DNA of 64,000 nucleotides from Sipunculus nudus (lineage: Eukaryota; Annelida; Sipuncula; Golfingiida; Sipunculidae), in the NCBI GenBank assembly GCA_026874595.1, contig CM049320.1, positions 52,402,714 through 52,466,713 on the forward strand, read 5' to 3'. The position numbers and the translations under genes are program-made. Below are positions 35,838-47,019 of this stretch, piece after piece. Below the pieces are notes generated by a model. The model was given only the letters and a program-made list of their open reading frames with translations, did not search any database and was not told the DNA's origin. Position 1 is the stretch's first letter. Each line of letters begins with the position of its first letter.

Positions 35838-37780
35838 GTAAGTTATATTCTTATATGTCGTTGCAATATTTTGCCATGAAATGACCCATTTAAATGAAAA
35901 AAAAGACATAATAGGAGCTCTCATAACTGTGCATAGAAAATAAACGTACCGAAGACATTCAGGAGATAATATCAACAATATATGACATAGCTAGGCACCT
36001 TGAATATTTATGGGACTGTTTGATTACAAGGGTCGGAAATGTGTTACAATTTTACCTAACTTAAAGGTACATGAAAAAAATCATCGACAACAAGCAGCTT
36101 GAACCTATTTCAGATATATATTAACTTAATGTCCATCTTCTTTTTTATAAAATAAAATATGCTTCTTCATGTTATCATTCTATATTACTTAAATTATATG
36201 AAAAACAAAATTTCCGAGGTATATAATGCATGTTACAAAATACGTATACGCATTTCATAAGAAACATTTTATTATAACTGTTTTGCGATATGCATGATAT
36301 AGAAGCTCATCTTCCAAAATGAAATATACTTCAAACGCTTTTATCTACTCTCATGTCAGCTATTGGAATTAAAACTGTACATCAATATATAGGGGAAGGG
36401 TGATACTTGAAAATATGTGTTAAAACAATGTTAAATTGATTGTGTCTCTGTTGCTAAGGTTGTATAGACGAAAAATATACTTGGCTATCCAATCAATATA
36501 TTTAGTATTCAAGCTCACGTATATCCGAATTTGTTTTTCTGGTGGACATAATTCATTGGGCCTCAACTTGCAAGAAGGGAGATAACCTTACAACACAGTC
36601 AACAGCACCTGGCCTTAAATCATACCACAAGGCCCATTCTGAACGTTTGATAACCCAATGAAGGGAAAATAATTTACAAGGTAAACCTGACCTTCATGTA
36701 CCATTGGCCAAAAAAATCCTTAGACCTGTGCCAGATTCTTCTGAAATGTTTTGACTGTTTTGACAGTAATAAAGTTCCCCATATCTTTGTTTTTCTATAT
36801 GACAAAACAAATCAAATGTTTGTAAAATTTAACTGATTCTGCCTTTTTCTATAAATAATGCGATACGTTTAGTATCTGTCTTCCTATTTAATTCTGAAGA
36901 GTCGGTTATGATAAAGAGTCGTCACGTCGCTGCGTGCATTCTAAAGAAAACCTCGTACTGTGTGCTCTTTAGCGTGTCGCCGTACGCAAACAGGTCTAGT
37001 AGCTAATTATTCCAACGACAAAGAAACGCTATATGTTTCTTGTAAAAACACATATACAGCCATTTACAATCGTCGCATGTCGTCACTATACATATAAAAA
37101 GCCTTCAACTTGTTCAGATTTGCTAACAGAAGTGTTTTATCAATAGACGTGATCCCTGATCAGGCAGTGAGCATTTATACATTGACATGGAAACTTAAGT
37201 AAGTTAAATTCACTGTAAAGTACCGGGATCCTGGTCAAAAATGGGTTTGTGCAACGAAATTGGAGGAAATTCATGATAGATGAGCAACACTGGATTTGGA
37301 GTGCCGGATTGATTTATTTGCAGAAATAAAGCACAATAGACCTGTAAGGGTTCCCTATTCCATATCAAATTTAGAAATTTATTTTAAATATAATGTAAAA
37401 TTATAAACCATACCACGTAAATTTAACTTATTTAAGCTCAACGTGGTCAACTAATCCAGGGGCGTGTAGGCCTACAAAGACCACCACCGATTTTGTTTAC
37501 GGTGGGCTGACCAGGAAATCAAAGTGGAGCATTATGTTCATAATACAACATGACGCCTAATTGCTAGAGAGTGTCCCTGTCCTGTCATCTTATTTAGTTA
37601 TAAATATTAATATTATTGCATAGCTACCTTATTGATAAAGTGTACTGGGTGTGGTTTTATGAACGCCCAGCGGATTTATGGGCATAGAATACAGCTTATC
37701 ATCAACGGACTTACAGCGAGTAATCCTAAATAATAACCTTCCAAAACGAACTAGCAAAAACCTACTACTGATATAGCTAG
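35838..37780. other. No gene recognised
   Basis: AT-rich, no supported exon. It may be intron if the 35.69-kb and 40.61-kb exons belong to one gene. Confidence 0.35.
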
Positions 37781-37824
37781 CATTACATGAACCTTCTTCG
37801 TATCATTCTGTGGCAGGCACTAAC

Positions 37825-37995
37825 ATTAATAAGCTGCAACGTTCTAGTTACCGGGGAAGACGCCAAATTTTCAAACCCGGAGAATAAATAGGAGTCGCGG
37901 CATCCCCGGTTATTTAAATGCATAAGACATAATGCCGCAAAGGTGCCAGAGTCAGATGCACAACCATGGGATACAAATCGACATTTGAAATACAA
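37825..37995 (-). CDS. Possible PAN/apple-like exon
   Basis: The minus-strand frame reads FVSHGCASDSGTFAALCLMH, then GCRDSYLFSGFENLASSP and LQLINVSAC. The block CL..H....GCR...LFS..E.L.SP parallels CL..C.....CR...LFS..CESLLSP in the exon at 1294-1488, suggesting the same module with one Cys replaced by His. A GTTAGT that could serve as donor is at 37819-37824. No CTLD exon was found downstream. Confidence 0.35.
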
Positions 37996-37999
37996 AGAT

Positions 38000-38669
38000 A
38001 CTTAAGAGACAGTTGATGATGGTAACAGCATCCATTAACTAAGATTTACTCTCAGAATTGATAGAGTGCAAAGATGGGATATGTACCTCACATTTGGCCT
38101 CCGATGAGGTTAAAAAGCTAAACGATTTATTACCAAACGAATTGTAATAGATATCTTCTCTCTCTGTATATCTTTCATCTATTTCATATTTCTTTTCATT
38201 GCATATAATGTACTGTACTTCCTTGTAAAAAAAAGTTATACATATATAAAGTTATGATTATAGAACATGACCACGGTCATAATAGAAACATGATAGAAAT
38301 TAATTATAATAACACTGATTCAAATTACCCCACCATTATTACATTTAAAAACGCTCAAACACAAAATCCAGCAAGCAAATCTTTAATTGCTGTCAGAAGT
38401 AAGAACAGCTGAATGATTCCCGCTTACTGATGTTTTCCATCAATGGCAAGCTTGACAGTTTTTTTAAAGGAAATATTAACTTTTGCTGTTAAAATTTAGA
38501 AACTATAAAAGTTATCAATGTAATCATATCTAATTATGATAATTATAATTACATTGGGAGAATAATTTTACAATTATTTTAAAAATTAATGTAATCGATT
38601 ACGATTACATGAAAATGTAATCGATTGTAACTGTTTAAGATTACTGATAACGATTACCCAATGCCTGAT

Positions 38670-38732
<63 letters not shown>

Positions 38733-38925
38733 AGAGTAGATCTAGATACAGATCAATTGCCCTACCACAATTACATTGTTGTGTGTTTCATGTTCACTGT
38801 AAGAGTTGGCTTTTTTTGTTGTGAAAGGTGATACGTTTGCAGTGAATAGGGTACCTTGTTCTTGTTATTTTAATTAAAGGTCAGAGGTCACATAATATAG
38901 GTAGAAGTGAAGCGCGGGAATCGGC
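38000..38925. other. No gene recognised; (TA)n tract and TAATCGATTA-rich block
   Basis: Around 38515-38660 there are several nested short palindromic blocks of the ATGTAATCGATTAC type. An imperfect (TA)n tract follows at 38668-38729. Confidence 0.6.
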
Positions 38926-38976
38926 GCAGTTTGCCATGTCGACCAGAGTGCTACACAACATTTATATGATTGCACT
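38926..38976 (+). repeat. Direct repeat, left copy
   Basis: GCAGTTTGCCATGTCGACCA and the following 31 bp are matched at 39846-39898 with a 2-bp indel and one or two mismatches. The two copies bracket a 93-bp tandem array. Confidence 0.85.
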
Positions 38977-39210
38977 TTTTTATCACTTCTACAGGTATGT
39001 GTTCCTTTATAATTTCATATTCATTTGTGTCTTCATAAATACCGTTGTAACTGAGAGCAAGCCCTTATCTTATGAACGTTCAATTGTTGTAATATTTTAT
39101 AAATGTTCGTTCTGTCGGACAAGTCACTTCCTGACCAAGTACATTATACTTTAACATGGCAACCATGTAATGGCAGCCCGTTAGTTTTTACTGTATGTAA
39201 GTTTTACTGA

Positions 39211-39490
39211 GTTTACCTGTCAGCTAGTTGCCTTATACGTAATGCTGCAATACAGACCCACTTTGTTATACCTACCTGCAGACCTTTTCCATTTACCATT
39301 TGTACTTACCTGTTAGCTAGTTGCCTTACACGTAATGCTGTAATACAGACCCACTTTGTTATACCTAGCTGCAGACCTTTTTCATTTACTATTTGTACTT
39401 ACCTGTTAGCTAGTTGCCTTATACGTAATGCTGCGATACAGACCCATTTTGTTATACCTACCTGCAGGCTTGTTCCATTTGTTATTTGTA
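39211..39490 (+). repeat. 93-bp tandem array, three copies
   Basis: The anchor GCTAGTTGCCTTA recurs at 39223, 39316 and 39409, exactly 93 bp apart. Units also share ACGTAATGCTG and ACAGACCCA. No coding signature. Confidence 0.92.
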
Positions 39491-39845
39491 TTTTCCTACA
39501 GTTTCGGTTTTCACATACACAGCCCTTTGTAATTACCTGTTGAACTACCTCTTTATGGGTACGTATTCGTTATTATAAAGTATGTAATTACCACTGTATT
39601 GCAAACTGGGTATATTATGACTATCTGTAGACCCACCTCATTACGGGGAAGCTTTTGTATAATATGTGTAGGTATATGAACATGGTATCGATAATTTTAT
39701 ATTTAACTGTGTTGCATTGTATTTATATTTATTGCACTTTAAAATGGTTGAAGGATGTATTGAAGGGTATCAAATGTTTTGTGCTTAGCATGTGTAATGA
39801 AAGTCCTTTCTTTTATTGATATGTATTTAGCAATGTATTTAATGG

Positions 39846-39898
39846 GCAGTTTGCCATGTCGAGACCAGAGTGTTACACAACATTTATATGATTGCACT
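39846..39898 (+). repeat. Direct repeat, right copy
   Basis: Second copy of the 38926-38976 block, 920 bp downstream. Confidence 0.85.
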
Positions 39899-40211
39899 AT
39901 CTGCTAATATTTATTGAAGGCAAGAGAATCGCAGGCGGCGTGTAAATAAATTTAAAGAGAGTTATAGCTGTAGCTAGCAGTATATATAAAATAATTCTTT
40001 GATGTGTATTATATAACTAGTTATAATAGCTATTTCAAAACACTGTGCATGCTTCAGATGGTGGAGTTTGGTAGGCTGCCGGGGGGGGGGGGGGGGAGGA
40101 AACAAAGAACCTTGAGGAAATCATCTTTTTCCTCTTGGCTGCCCAAGTAGACTGAGAGGGGTAAGGGGAGGAGAAAATTGTGTAATTTGTCCTAAGTAGC
40201 CAATTACAATA

Positions 40212-40430
40212 CAGTGATATCTCGCATAACTACCACAAAGATAACGGGACCACCCCGTGAAAAGATGAAGTGATACAAAGCAACCCGCTATGACGACCAT
40301 CCCGCTATGACGACCAACGATCACTTTATTTCGGTTTCATTGGATAAAATAAATCCCTGCATCACGACCATCGGCCATGCAACACGACCACTGCCCATGG
40401 TGGTGGAAGCCACCTGATCGAATGAGCAAT
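40212..40430 (+). mobile_element. One end of a pogo/Tigger-type DNA transposon
   Basis: TA followed by CAGTGATATCTCGCATAACTACCAC resembles a Tigger-type terminal repeat. Internal motifs CCCGCTATGACGACCA (twice) and CACGACCA are typical subterminal repeats. No opposite terminal repeat was found, so this is a fragment. A poly-G run (40081-40096) precedes it. Confidence 0.55.
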
Positions 40431-40607
40431 CAGACACCCGCCTAGTACTTAGGATACGTTATACAAGTGCACATCGATTGATATCTGGTATCTCTGGACC
40501 CGATGGCCAGTAAAATTGTTGAAAGAGATTGCCTTTAATAATACCATAACTTTGGCCCTTGTTAATCTTTTTAATAAGTTTATACGACTAATTTGATTAT
40601 TTGACAG

Positions 40608-40667
40608 AGCCTGAACAGTCTGATGATTATGGGAACTCCTCTGTCTTGGAACCAACCGACATTAATG
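40608..40667 (+). CDS. Possible 60-nt micro-exon, phase 1-1
   Basis: Acceptor ATTATTTGACAG and donor GTATGT bound 60 nt that read PEQSDDYGNSSVLEPTDIN in phase 1-1. The composition (acidic, Ser, Tyr) is like a stalk or cytoplasmic tail exon. It has the same phase class and strand as the exon at 35691. No family call. Confidence 0.35.
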
Positions 40668-40669
40668 GT

Positions 40670-41190
40670 ATGTAATATCATGAATACCAGCATGCCAACC
40701 ATAAACATGATTTGATAAATTGCAGTTTTTATGGCGCCTACTACATCAACCTGTTTTTTAACGGGCAAAAACCTCATAATTTTAGCCTCTTATAAATGTT
40801 TTATGATGAAACTATCAAGCTGTTTAATTTTTCACAAGAATTATCCTAGGGTAGGGTTCTTACAATTGTATAAGATTAGATTGGGTTCGTTGATTTTTGG
40901 TAGAGTCATATAAAACTGAAGATGGTCTTATGGCCAATAATAAGCCTATTTCAAACCGAGGGCTGCAATAGTCTTCTTCTGCAAAACTGTTGTTTCAACT
41001 TCTGTAACATTGCACAAAAATGAATCTGAGGAGGCCTTTGTTCAAGTCCACTTAAATAATTTTTGGCAAAATTATTGGACCTTTAACAATAAAAAAATTT
41101 TATCTTTTATTATTCTAAACATTTTGATATAAAAAATAATTTTATTGTCAGCTTGAAAAAAAAGCATTGTAGCCAAAGTCTTTCAGTATG
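40670..41190. other. No gene recognised
   Basis: AT-rich sequence leading into the 41.2-42.2 kb satellite region. Confidence 0.4.
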
Positions 41191-41194
41191 TGTA

Positions 41195-41690
41195 AACAAA
41201 TTTACCAACAAGCCAAGATTATATCTGTATCTATAAAAAGCTTGGAAGACTGCCAGCTATTTTAGATTTGGCAAAGGTCAGTCTAAATCTATTTATAGCT
41301 TTGGCAGACTGCCAACTGTGACAGATTATGCAACAGGTCAATATTTCATTCAATGCAGCCAGGTACAGGTCAAGAGTTCACTCAGTGCATTTGGTGCAGC
41401 TAGCAATTTGTTCCAGTTCACTTGGGGCAACTGCCTTCCTCTCCTGAGTTTGGTCAGCCCAGTGCACCTGACACAAGAGAGGTTTGATGTATTGGCCTGG
41501 CATTTCCCCTTGTCCATGCATCTTTAATGGCTTTCTCGTACACATTACTGGTGTCGCCACCTAGAATGAGTTTGGCACAGTGTATGCACCTGCTTATTTC
41601 CCAGGAGGGATTTGATAAATCAGCCAAAAATTGGGCATATTATACATATCGGATAGCTTCATTGTACACAAGACTTGTTGCACAACCTAC
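41195..41690 (+). repeat. Diverged relative of the palindrome-bearing arrays
   Basis: GCACAGTGTATGCACCTG, a GGATTTGATAAATCAGCC block, GGATAGCTTCATTG and GTTGCACAACCTAC follow the same order as blocks in the 280-bp units at 20.3-21.1 kb (GCACAGTGT, GTTTGACC, GGATAGCTTTCTTG, GGTGGCGCCACCTAC). GTGTCGCCACCTAG at 41549 is another decayed palindrome. This links the two repeat regions, 20 kb apart. Confidence 0.55.
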
Positions 41691-41691
41691 A

Positions 41692-42160
41692 ATTGTTTCA
41701 TGCATCTGTGCACATAGCCAAAGAATGGTTTGAAGTATCTGCCTGAACGTCTTGTTAGATACAAGACTTGTGGCACCACCTATAATTGTTTCATGCATTT
41801 GTGCACATAGCCAAAGAATGGTTTGAAGCATCTGCCTGAAAGTTTTGTTAGATACAAGACTTGTAGGATCACCTGCAATTGTTTCATGCATCTGTAGACA
41901 TAGCCAAAGAATGGTTTGAAGTATCTGCCTGAACGTTTTGTTAGATACAAGACTTGTGGCACCACCTATAATTGTTTCATGCATTTGTGCACATAGCCAA
42001 AGAATGCATTGAAGTATCTGCCTGAAAGTTTTGTTAGATACAAGACTTGTAGGATCACCTGCAATTGTTTCATGCATCTGTAGACATAGCCGAAGAATGG
42101 TTTGAAGTATCTGCCTGAAAATTTGCTTTCACCTTTAATGGCCTTCTATTACACAAGACT
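41692..42160 (+). repeat. 93-bp tandem array, five copies, alternating A/B subtypes
   Basis: The anchor ATTGTTTCATGCAT falls at 41692, 41785, 41878, 41971 and 42064, exactly 93 bp apart. Copies alternate between GTGGCACCACCTATAATTG and GTAGGATCACCTGCAATTG, with matching changes at GTGCACATAGCC or GTAGACATAGCC, giving a 186-bp higher-order unit. Because 93 is a multiple of 3, the minus strand stays open for 145 codons with a 31-residue repeat. I take this as a by-product and not as a gene. Confidence 0.92.
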
Positions 42161-42174
42161 GGTTGGGCCACCAA

Positions 42175-43461
42175 CAATCTTTTGTGTTGTGTGCACCCAT
42201 GTCAGTATTTCAGCAGTGATGTTTGTGTAATTGGTGTTTGTACTCGGGTTCGAAATATTTAGTGCTTGCATTGAACATATACATGTCACACACGTACTTG
42301 AAAATTAACCGGCTAGCATGTAAGCATTATACCTGATATACATCCCATTGCACAGGTTTGCAGTAGGCCTGTAGGCCTTGTTGTTATTATAGTGTTATTT
42401 TGCATATTTTGTGATACTAATCAAAATGCATTTGTGCTATTTGTGCTAAAGAAGTAAGAACTAAATGATATGTCTGAATATTACAAATATACCTTTAGAA
42501 TAAAAAGTTTAGGGAAATAATTTCATGATTATATAGGGCTTCAATTTCTCTGAACAAAACAGTTATTATAATAAAGTAACGTTCTATTTTTGTCAATATT
42601 ATGCAATATTGATATATAATAATATTAGTTAGGTATTTTTCCCATATACTGGCGCAAAGTCACTCCTGATAAAGTTATAAATTGAGTATTAGGATTGCAA
42701 AAAGAGGATTTACAGGTTTTTTGCTCTATTTATATGTTTGGAAACACCTTGGAAGTGGACACCTTAAAATGGCCAGTTATTAAGACCATGAAATTCCCTG
42801 AGCGCTATAGGCTTCTCCAGGTCCAAGGCCTTGGAAGTTCATGGTTCAACTGCCTCATATTTTAGGGATGGGGGTAACATATATGCACATAGCTTCTTGC
42901 TGTTCTCATGTATGGGATCATATTTATTATCATTGAAACAGGAATGTTCCTATAAATCAAATGATACCAAGATCTTGCAGATATGTTGAGATTTGCAAAA
43001 GCTGTGAAGCAAAAGACACTGTGAAGATGGTATTTCTGAAAATATTTGACTTGCTTATCCATGATTGTTTATTGTGTCTTATCTTGCATAATTTGAAAAA
43101 AAAAACTAATGTCAAATATGCATATGCATTTGTGCTCAAAAGATCTCTTAAACATATTCAGACCCTAAGATATGCCTAAATCCTAAAATATGCCTTTGGT
43201 ACCTACGATATCTGGAAAAATGTCATTTTTTTTCAAAAAAATTAATGGGAGGGGGGTAAAATTTTGAGTAAAATGGGCAGCGGACCACTTGTTATTAGGG
43301 TTCCATAAATAGCAGCGGTTCCATGCATAAATGGGAACAAATTATTATCTACGAGTTTCAAGCCCCAGTGCCTGAAGAGATCTCTCTCATCATGTCATAT
43401 TCATCATCTGCAAGGAGTCCTTCTGTTGAGACATTGTATAGACCACTATCTCATCCCTCCC

Positions 43462-43515
<54 letters not shown>

Positions 43516-45005
43516 GGAGAAGCTTTTTCTTGTGTGTGTCTTTACAGGCAGTTTAATTTCTCTAAATCAAACTGACACCAGATTATACCATGGTCAAGAC
43601 TGAGAGGAACCCTTGATCTATGGTTTGTTTTATGGCAAATGCGTACGTGTAACGTGGTCTTTTCAGGCAGCTGTGTTAAGGTGTTACGTCCTCTACAAGG
43701 AAAGGCTGTAATTCTTAGGCATAGTTAATGTAGATACAATGAAGACCCTTAAGTTTGTACTCGTGATATTGACAAAGTTTGCATACTCTGAGTGTTGTTT
43801 TGGTACCTTCAACATTTGACAGGGAAAAGATTTGTATTAAGAATGATGGCTTTCATTTGTATTATCAACTCATACTTTGCAAAGAGTCTTTCCCAATAAA
43901 AAAAAATATCTCTTGGAATTTTATATTTCCATTGATTGTAAATCAGCTGGGGGTAGTTTGAATATGCCGTTCAGAATTTAGAAATGGGAAGGCAATGTTC
44001 AAAGTTATTTTAAATAATTAATATTAAATTATATAAATATATTTGATCTAATATGACACCATTACAAATTCAATGGTAAAATATATAGTATATATAACCA
44101 TCATAATCCGTGTCCATGGGTGAAGTTATGTTGTTTGGATGTCAATCGGCCGAGATATTGAGGAAGTAATACTTTACTTGTATGCTTTATCTTGGGTAGA
44201 CCTTTTGTGGGTCTGCCACGGCTGATATGTACAGCAATAAATTAATGGGTGACTACCTTTAGAGCATTCAATACCAATCCCAGGACCACTGGTAAAATTC
44301 GTTCCATGCCAATCATGTTCCTAAAGTGTTATGGGCACTTGTGAGTGTTAGGCACTAATGTCAGGATATTTAACTCACCTTAATGGCCTATGCTTTACTC
44401 GTTTCACATTGATGACTTAATGTATAGGTTCCGTTCCGTACATTTATCTGTCACTGAGGTGAATTAACAGTACCTGTAAACTGATGATTCATCAAATATT
44501 CCTATCAGTGTTTAAGCACGTTGTTAGGCCAGTTGTTGATATACCACCTTATGTCCTGCACGTTCATTTGCCTACTTGCAAGATCCAGGACCCTTTATCA
44601 ACACTCTAGGTAACAGAGATACACAGAGATACTACCTTTGCGGTCATGTTCTTGAGGTATTAATTGAATCAACATATTGTGGTAAGCTATCCTTTCTTCA
44701 CTATAGCGCAATACTGTATATAAATTCTACTCGGATTCTTTAGTTTTGTGCAACAGGGCGTACATTTTATCATACTATGTTTTTAGAAAAAATAGAGTTT
44801 TTGTTAATTTTAACCCGAAACGGAATTGTAGAATAAAGAAGATATATGAAACCATATGTTTAAAAGGTAAAATTGGTAACTATATCATCAAGCGTGAAGT
44901 ATCGTCGTTTCCTTGTACCTGTCAATTTATTCATTGCGTGGCAGGATATTGCAGGCAACTGAAACTGCTCTGGAAGTTTCAGTTGGACCAATTTACTGCT
45001 TAATT
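42175..45005. other. No gene recognised; (TC)n tract
   Basis: AT-rich DNA with a pure (TC)n microsatellite at 43466-43513. No exon or element was recognised. Confidence 0.5.
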
Positions 45006-45007
45006 GA

Positions 45008-45945
45008 TGAAACACCACGTGAAAAAGTGGCAAACACTTCATGGATCCGGAAATAGATACTGTTACCAATCAGTTACGCTCTTTACACAGCGCTTTACCT
45101 ATATGGCTACTTCCTATATTGTAAGGCGCTGTTTGTTATGACCTCGTATCCTGCTTTGCAACACCAGAGGGGAGCACTGTACTTTTGTCCAATCAGATGA
45201 AATTTTGTGCTGGAAGACAAAGCCAAGCGAGGAATACACGGGGCCAATCATATTCATTTCTTATTGAGTGACAGCTCATCCCCCAGCGTAACCGTCTAAG
45301 CAGGCCACAGGCTCAGAGAGAATTGCCCCTGACGTGGTTTTCTTAGGGCCATGGGCACATAGGATGCTCGGCCGGTGAGCTGTAATTCAAACGAAACGTA
45401 ACAACAAAGGCTGCGTGCACACCTCGCTGGCTGGTTTCAGTTCTGCAGACAACAGATACATGGGTACGCTAACACAGTCATAATGTCATAATCGAATCGG
45501 TCGATGATGCGAGAATGCAGAAGGAGCAATTTAAATTCGACCGGAAACTCATCAAACGGCGCTTGAAGCGCGGCAATGGGCGGAGCCAGGATGCCTGTCG
45601 AGTGTTTGTTTATTGGCATCTGATTGGCTGCTTGTCACATCGTACGCACGTTTATTTCAGTGGACAACAAACCGCCATCTGGTGTCTAAATATATCATAA
45701 ACGGTCCAAGCTGGCAGCGTGAAAATCAGTTGCTTCTTTAGAAGCGCAAGATTTCCGCTGCCTCGGGAGAGTACCAATCAGTTAAAAAACTGATAGAATA
45801 CATCTAATTGAAGGTCTTTGCATTAAAAAAGAAACACCACGTGAAATAGTGGCCACCACTTCATTGATCTGGAAATAGATACTGTTACCAATCAGTTAAA
45901 AATTTGATAGATTACATCTAATTGAAGGTTTTTGCATTAAAATGG
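45008..45945 (+). repeat. Tandem duplication (about 115-bp unit), first copy split by an insertion
   Basis: The unit AACACCACGTGAAA...GTGG, ATCTGGAAATAGATACTG, ACCAATCAGTTAAAA, CATCTAATTGAAGG, TTTTGCATTAAAA is complete at 45830-45945. A first copy starts at 45008, stops at 45076 and resumes at 45772 through 45829. The two halves add up to one unit. Confidence 0.8.
45077..45771. mobile_element. Insertion of 695 bp with a 13-bp target duplication, unclassified
   Basis: TACCAATCAGTTA stands at 45064-45076 and again at 45772-45784, on either side of the insert. The uninserted form is seen in the neighbouring repeat copy. The insert is richer in G, C and CpG than its surroundings, has no clear terminal inverted repeat or A-tail, and holds only a 60-codon frame (MQKEQFKFDRKLIKRRLKRG). 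It could be a SINE or other short element, or a processed insert. Confidence 0.65.
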
Positions 45946-46175
45946 AAATCCTAAAACTTTACTTCTGTTTACATTCATCAAATAAAACTCATAACATAAT
46001 AATCCAGTCCGAATTTATGAACTTAACAACCTCTCCCTTATTTATAAATCCTTTAAAAAGGATCTGTGGAGTTCAGCTTCCTATTAGGATTCATTATGGA
46101 TATACATGCACATTCAAAAATTGTATTACTGCTAATCTTTTGTCTGAGCTTTCCGAATAAGTGAATTACATTGTG

Positions 46176-46345
46176 TGAAGTGCACTAACTGGTAAGCGCT
46201 CTGCGGGCCTAGTGGGAAGATTGTGCCCCACAGTGTGACCTTTCCGGGGATGGGATGCCTTGTTGTTGTGACCCATAAATAGGGATCATATCACCCCTAC
46301 ATCCACAGGTGTGATCACCAAACCAAGTCAAATCAAGTCAAAACT
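46176..46345 (+). repeat. SINE-like element, second copy
   Basis: It reads CACTAACTGGTAAGCGCTCTG, GTGGGAAGATTGTGCCCCACAG, TTGTTGTGACCCATAAATAG, ATCACCCCTACATCCACAGG and then TGTGATCACC, with an A/C-rich CAAGTCAAATCAAGTCAAAA tail. It shares its core with 7880-8112. Confidence 0.5.
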
Positions 46346-46349
46346 TGCA

Positions 46350-47015
46350 GTTTTAAAATAGCGAGACAATATTAAATTACTGAAGTTACGAATAATTTAT
46401 TTCCAGCTGTCTTTGGTTTCCAGAAAATCGTTAAAAATTGTCTTTCTGCTGTAAGACAAACATATATAACTACTACTGAGCCAAAGAGGACATTTTCTCG
46501 TGGGAAAAGGTATAAATCCAAGAGAAAATTTTGAAGGCCAGTCCGTATTATACTCGATCTCCTCAAACTTTGGGATAGATTGCGTCTTAGACATTTTGCC
46601 AGTCACATCACTCATTGGCCATACAACCATCTGATATTTAAAACGTTTCACTCTTGTTTGTACGACGGTTCAATTGAATTTCTGGTCATATTTGAGTGAC
46701 TAGAAAGAGCTATCTATAACAAATAAATGCTCTGATCTATCAAAATTTAACACTATGTAAAGCTGTGTAGAATCGAGAATGCTGAAGTATCTTACGGTCA
46801 TGCTGTTAAAGTTGGTCCTCAAAGCAAAGGACACTGGAGATTCTGATGATTTTCTTTTTTAAACCGGGGAAAACAGATGTCAGTATACTTGCAGCATACG
46901 TGATTGGTTCCACAGCGAACATGTGCCAATACCTCAACAAAGCATCCTGGTACCTCATGGAAATGTTTGCAACAGAATAATGAACTCCACTAAATAAGAT
47001 AAAAAGAAGATAATA
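46350..47015. other. No gene recognised; open frames without family
   Basis: A minus-strand frame at 46397-46651 (KTQSIPKFEEIEYNTDW) and a plus-strand stretch at about 46871-46997 (ENRCQYTCSIRDWF, ending at TAA) are open but match nothing I recognise. The latter sits just upstream of the CARD remnant and might be an exon. Confidence 0.25.
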
Positions 47016-47019
47016 ATAA

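Noticed and set aside
41640-42077. 145-aa minus-strand ORF with a 31-residue repeat as a protein-coding gene
   Set aside because: It follows from an exact 93-bp tandem repeat with no stop in one frame. There is no start context, splice structure or domain.
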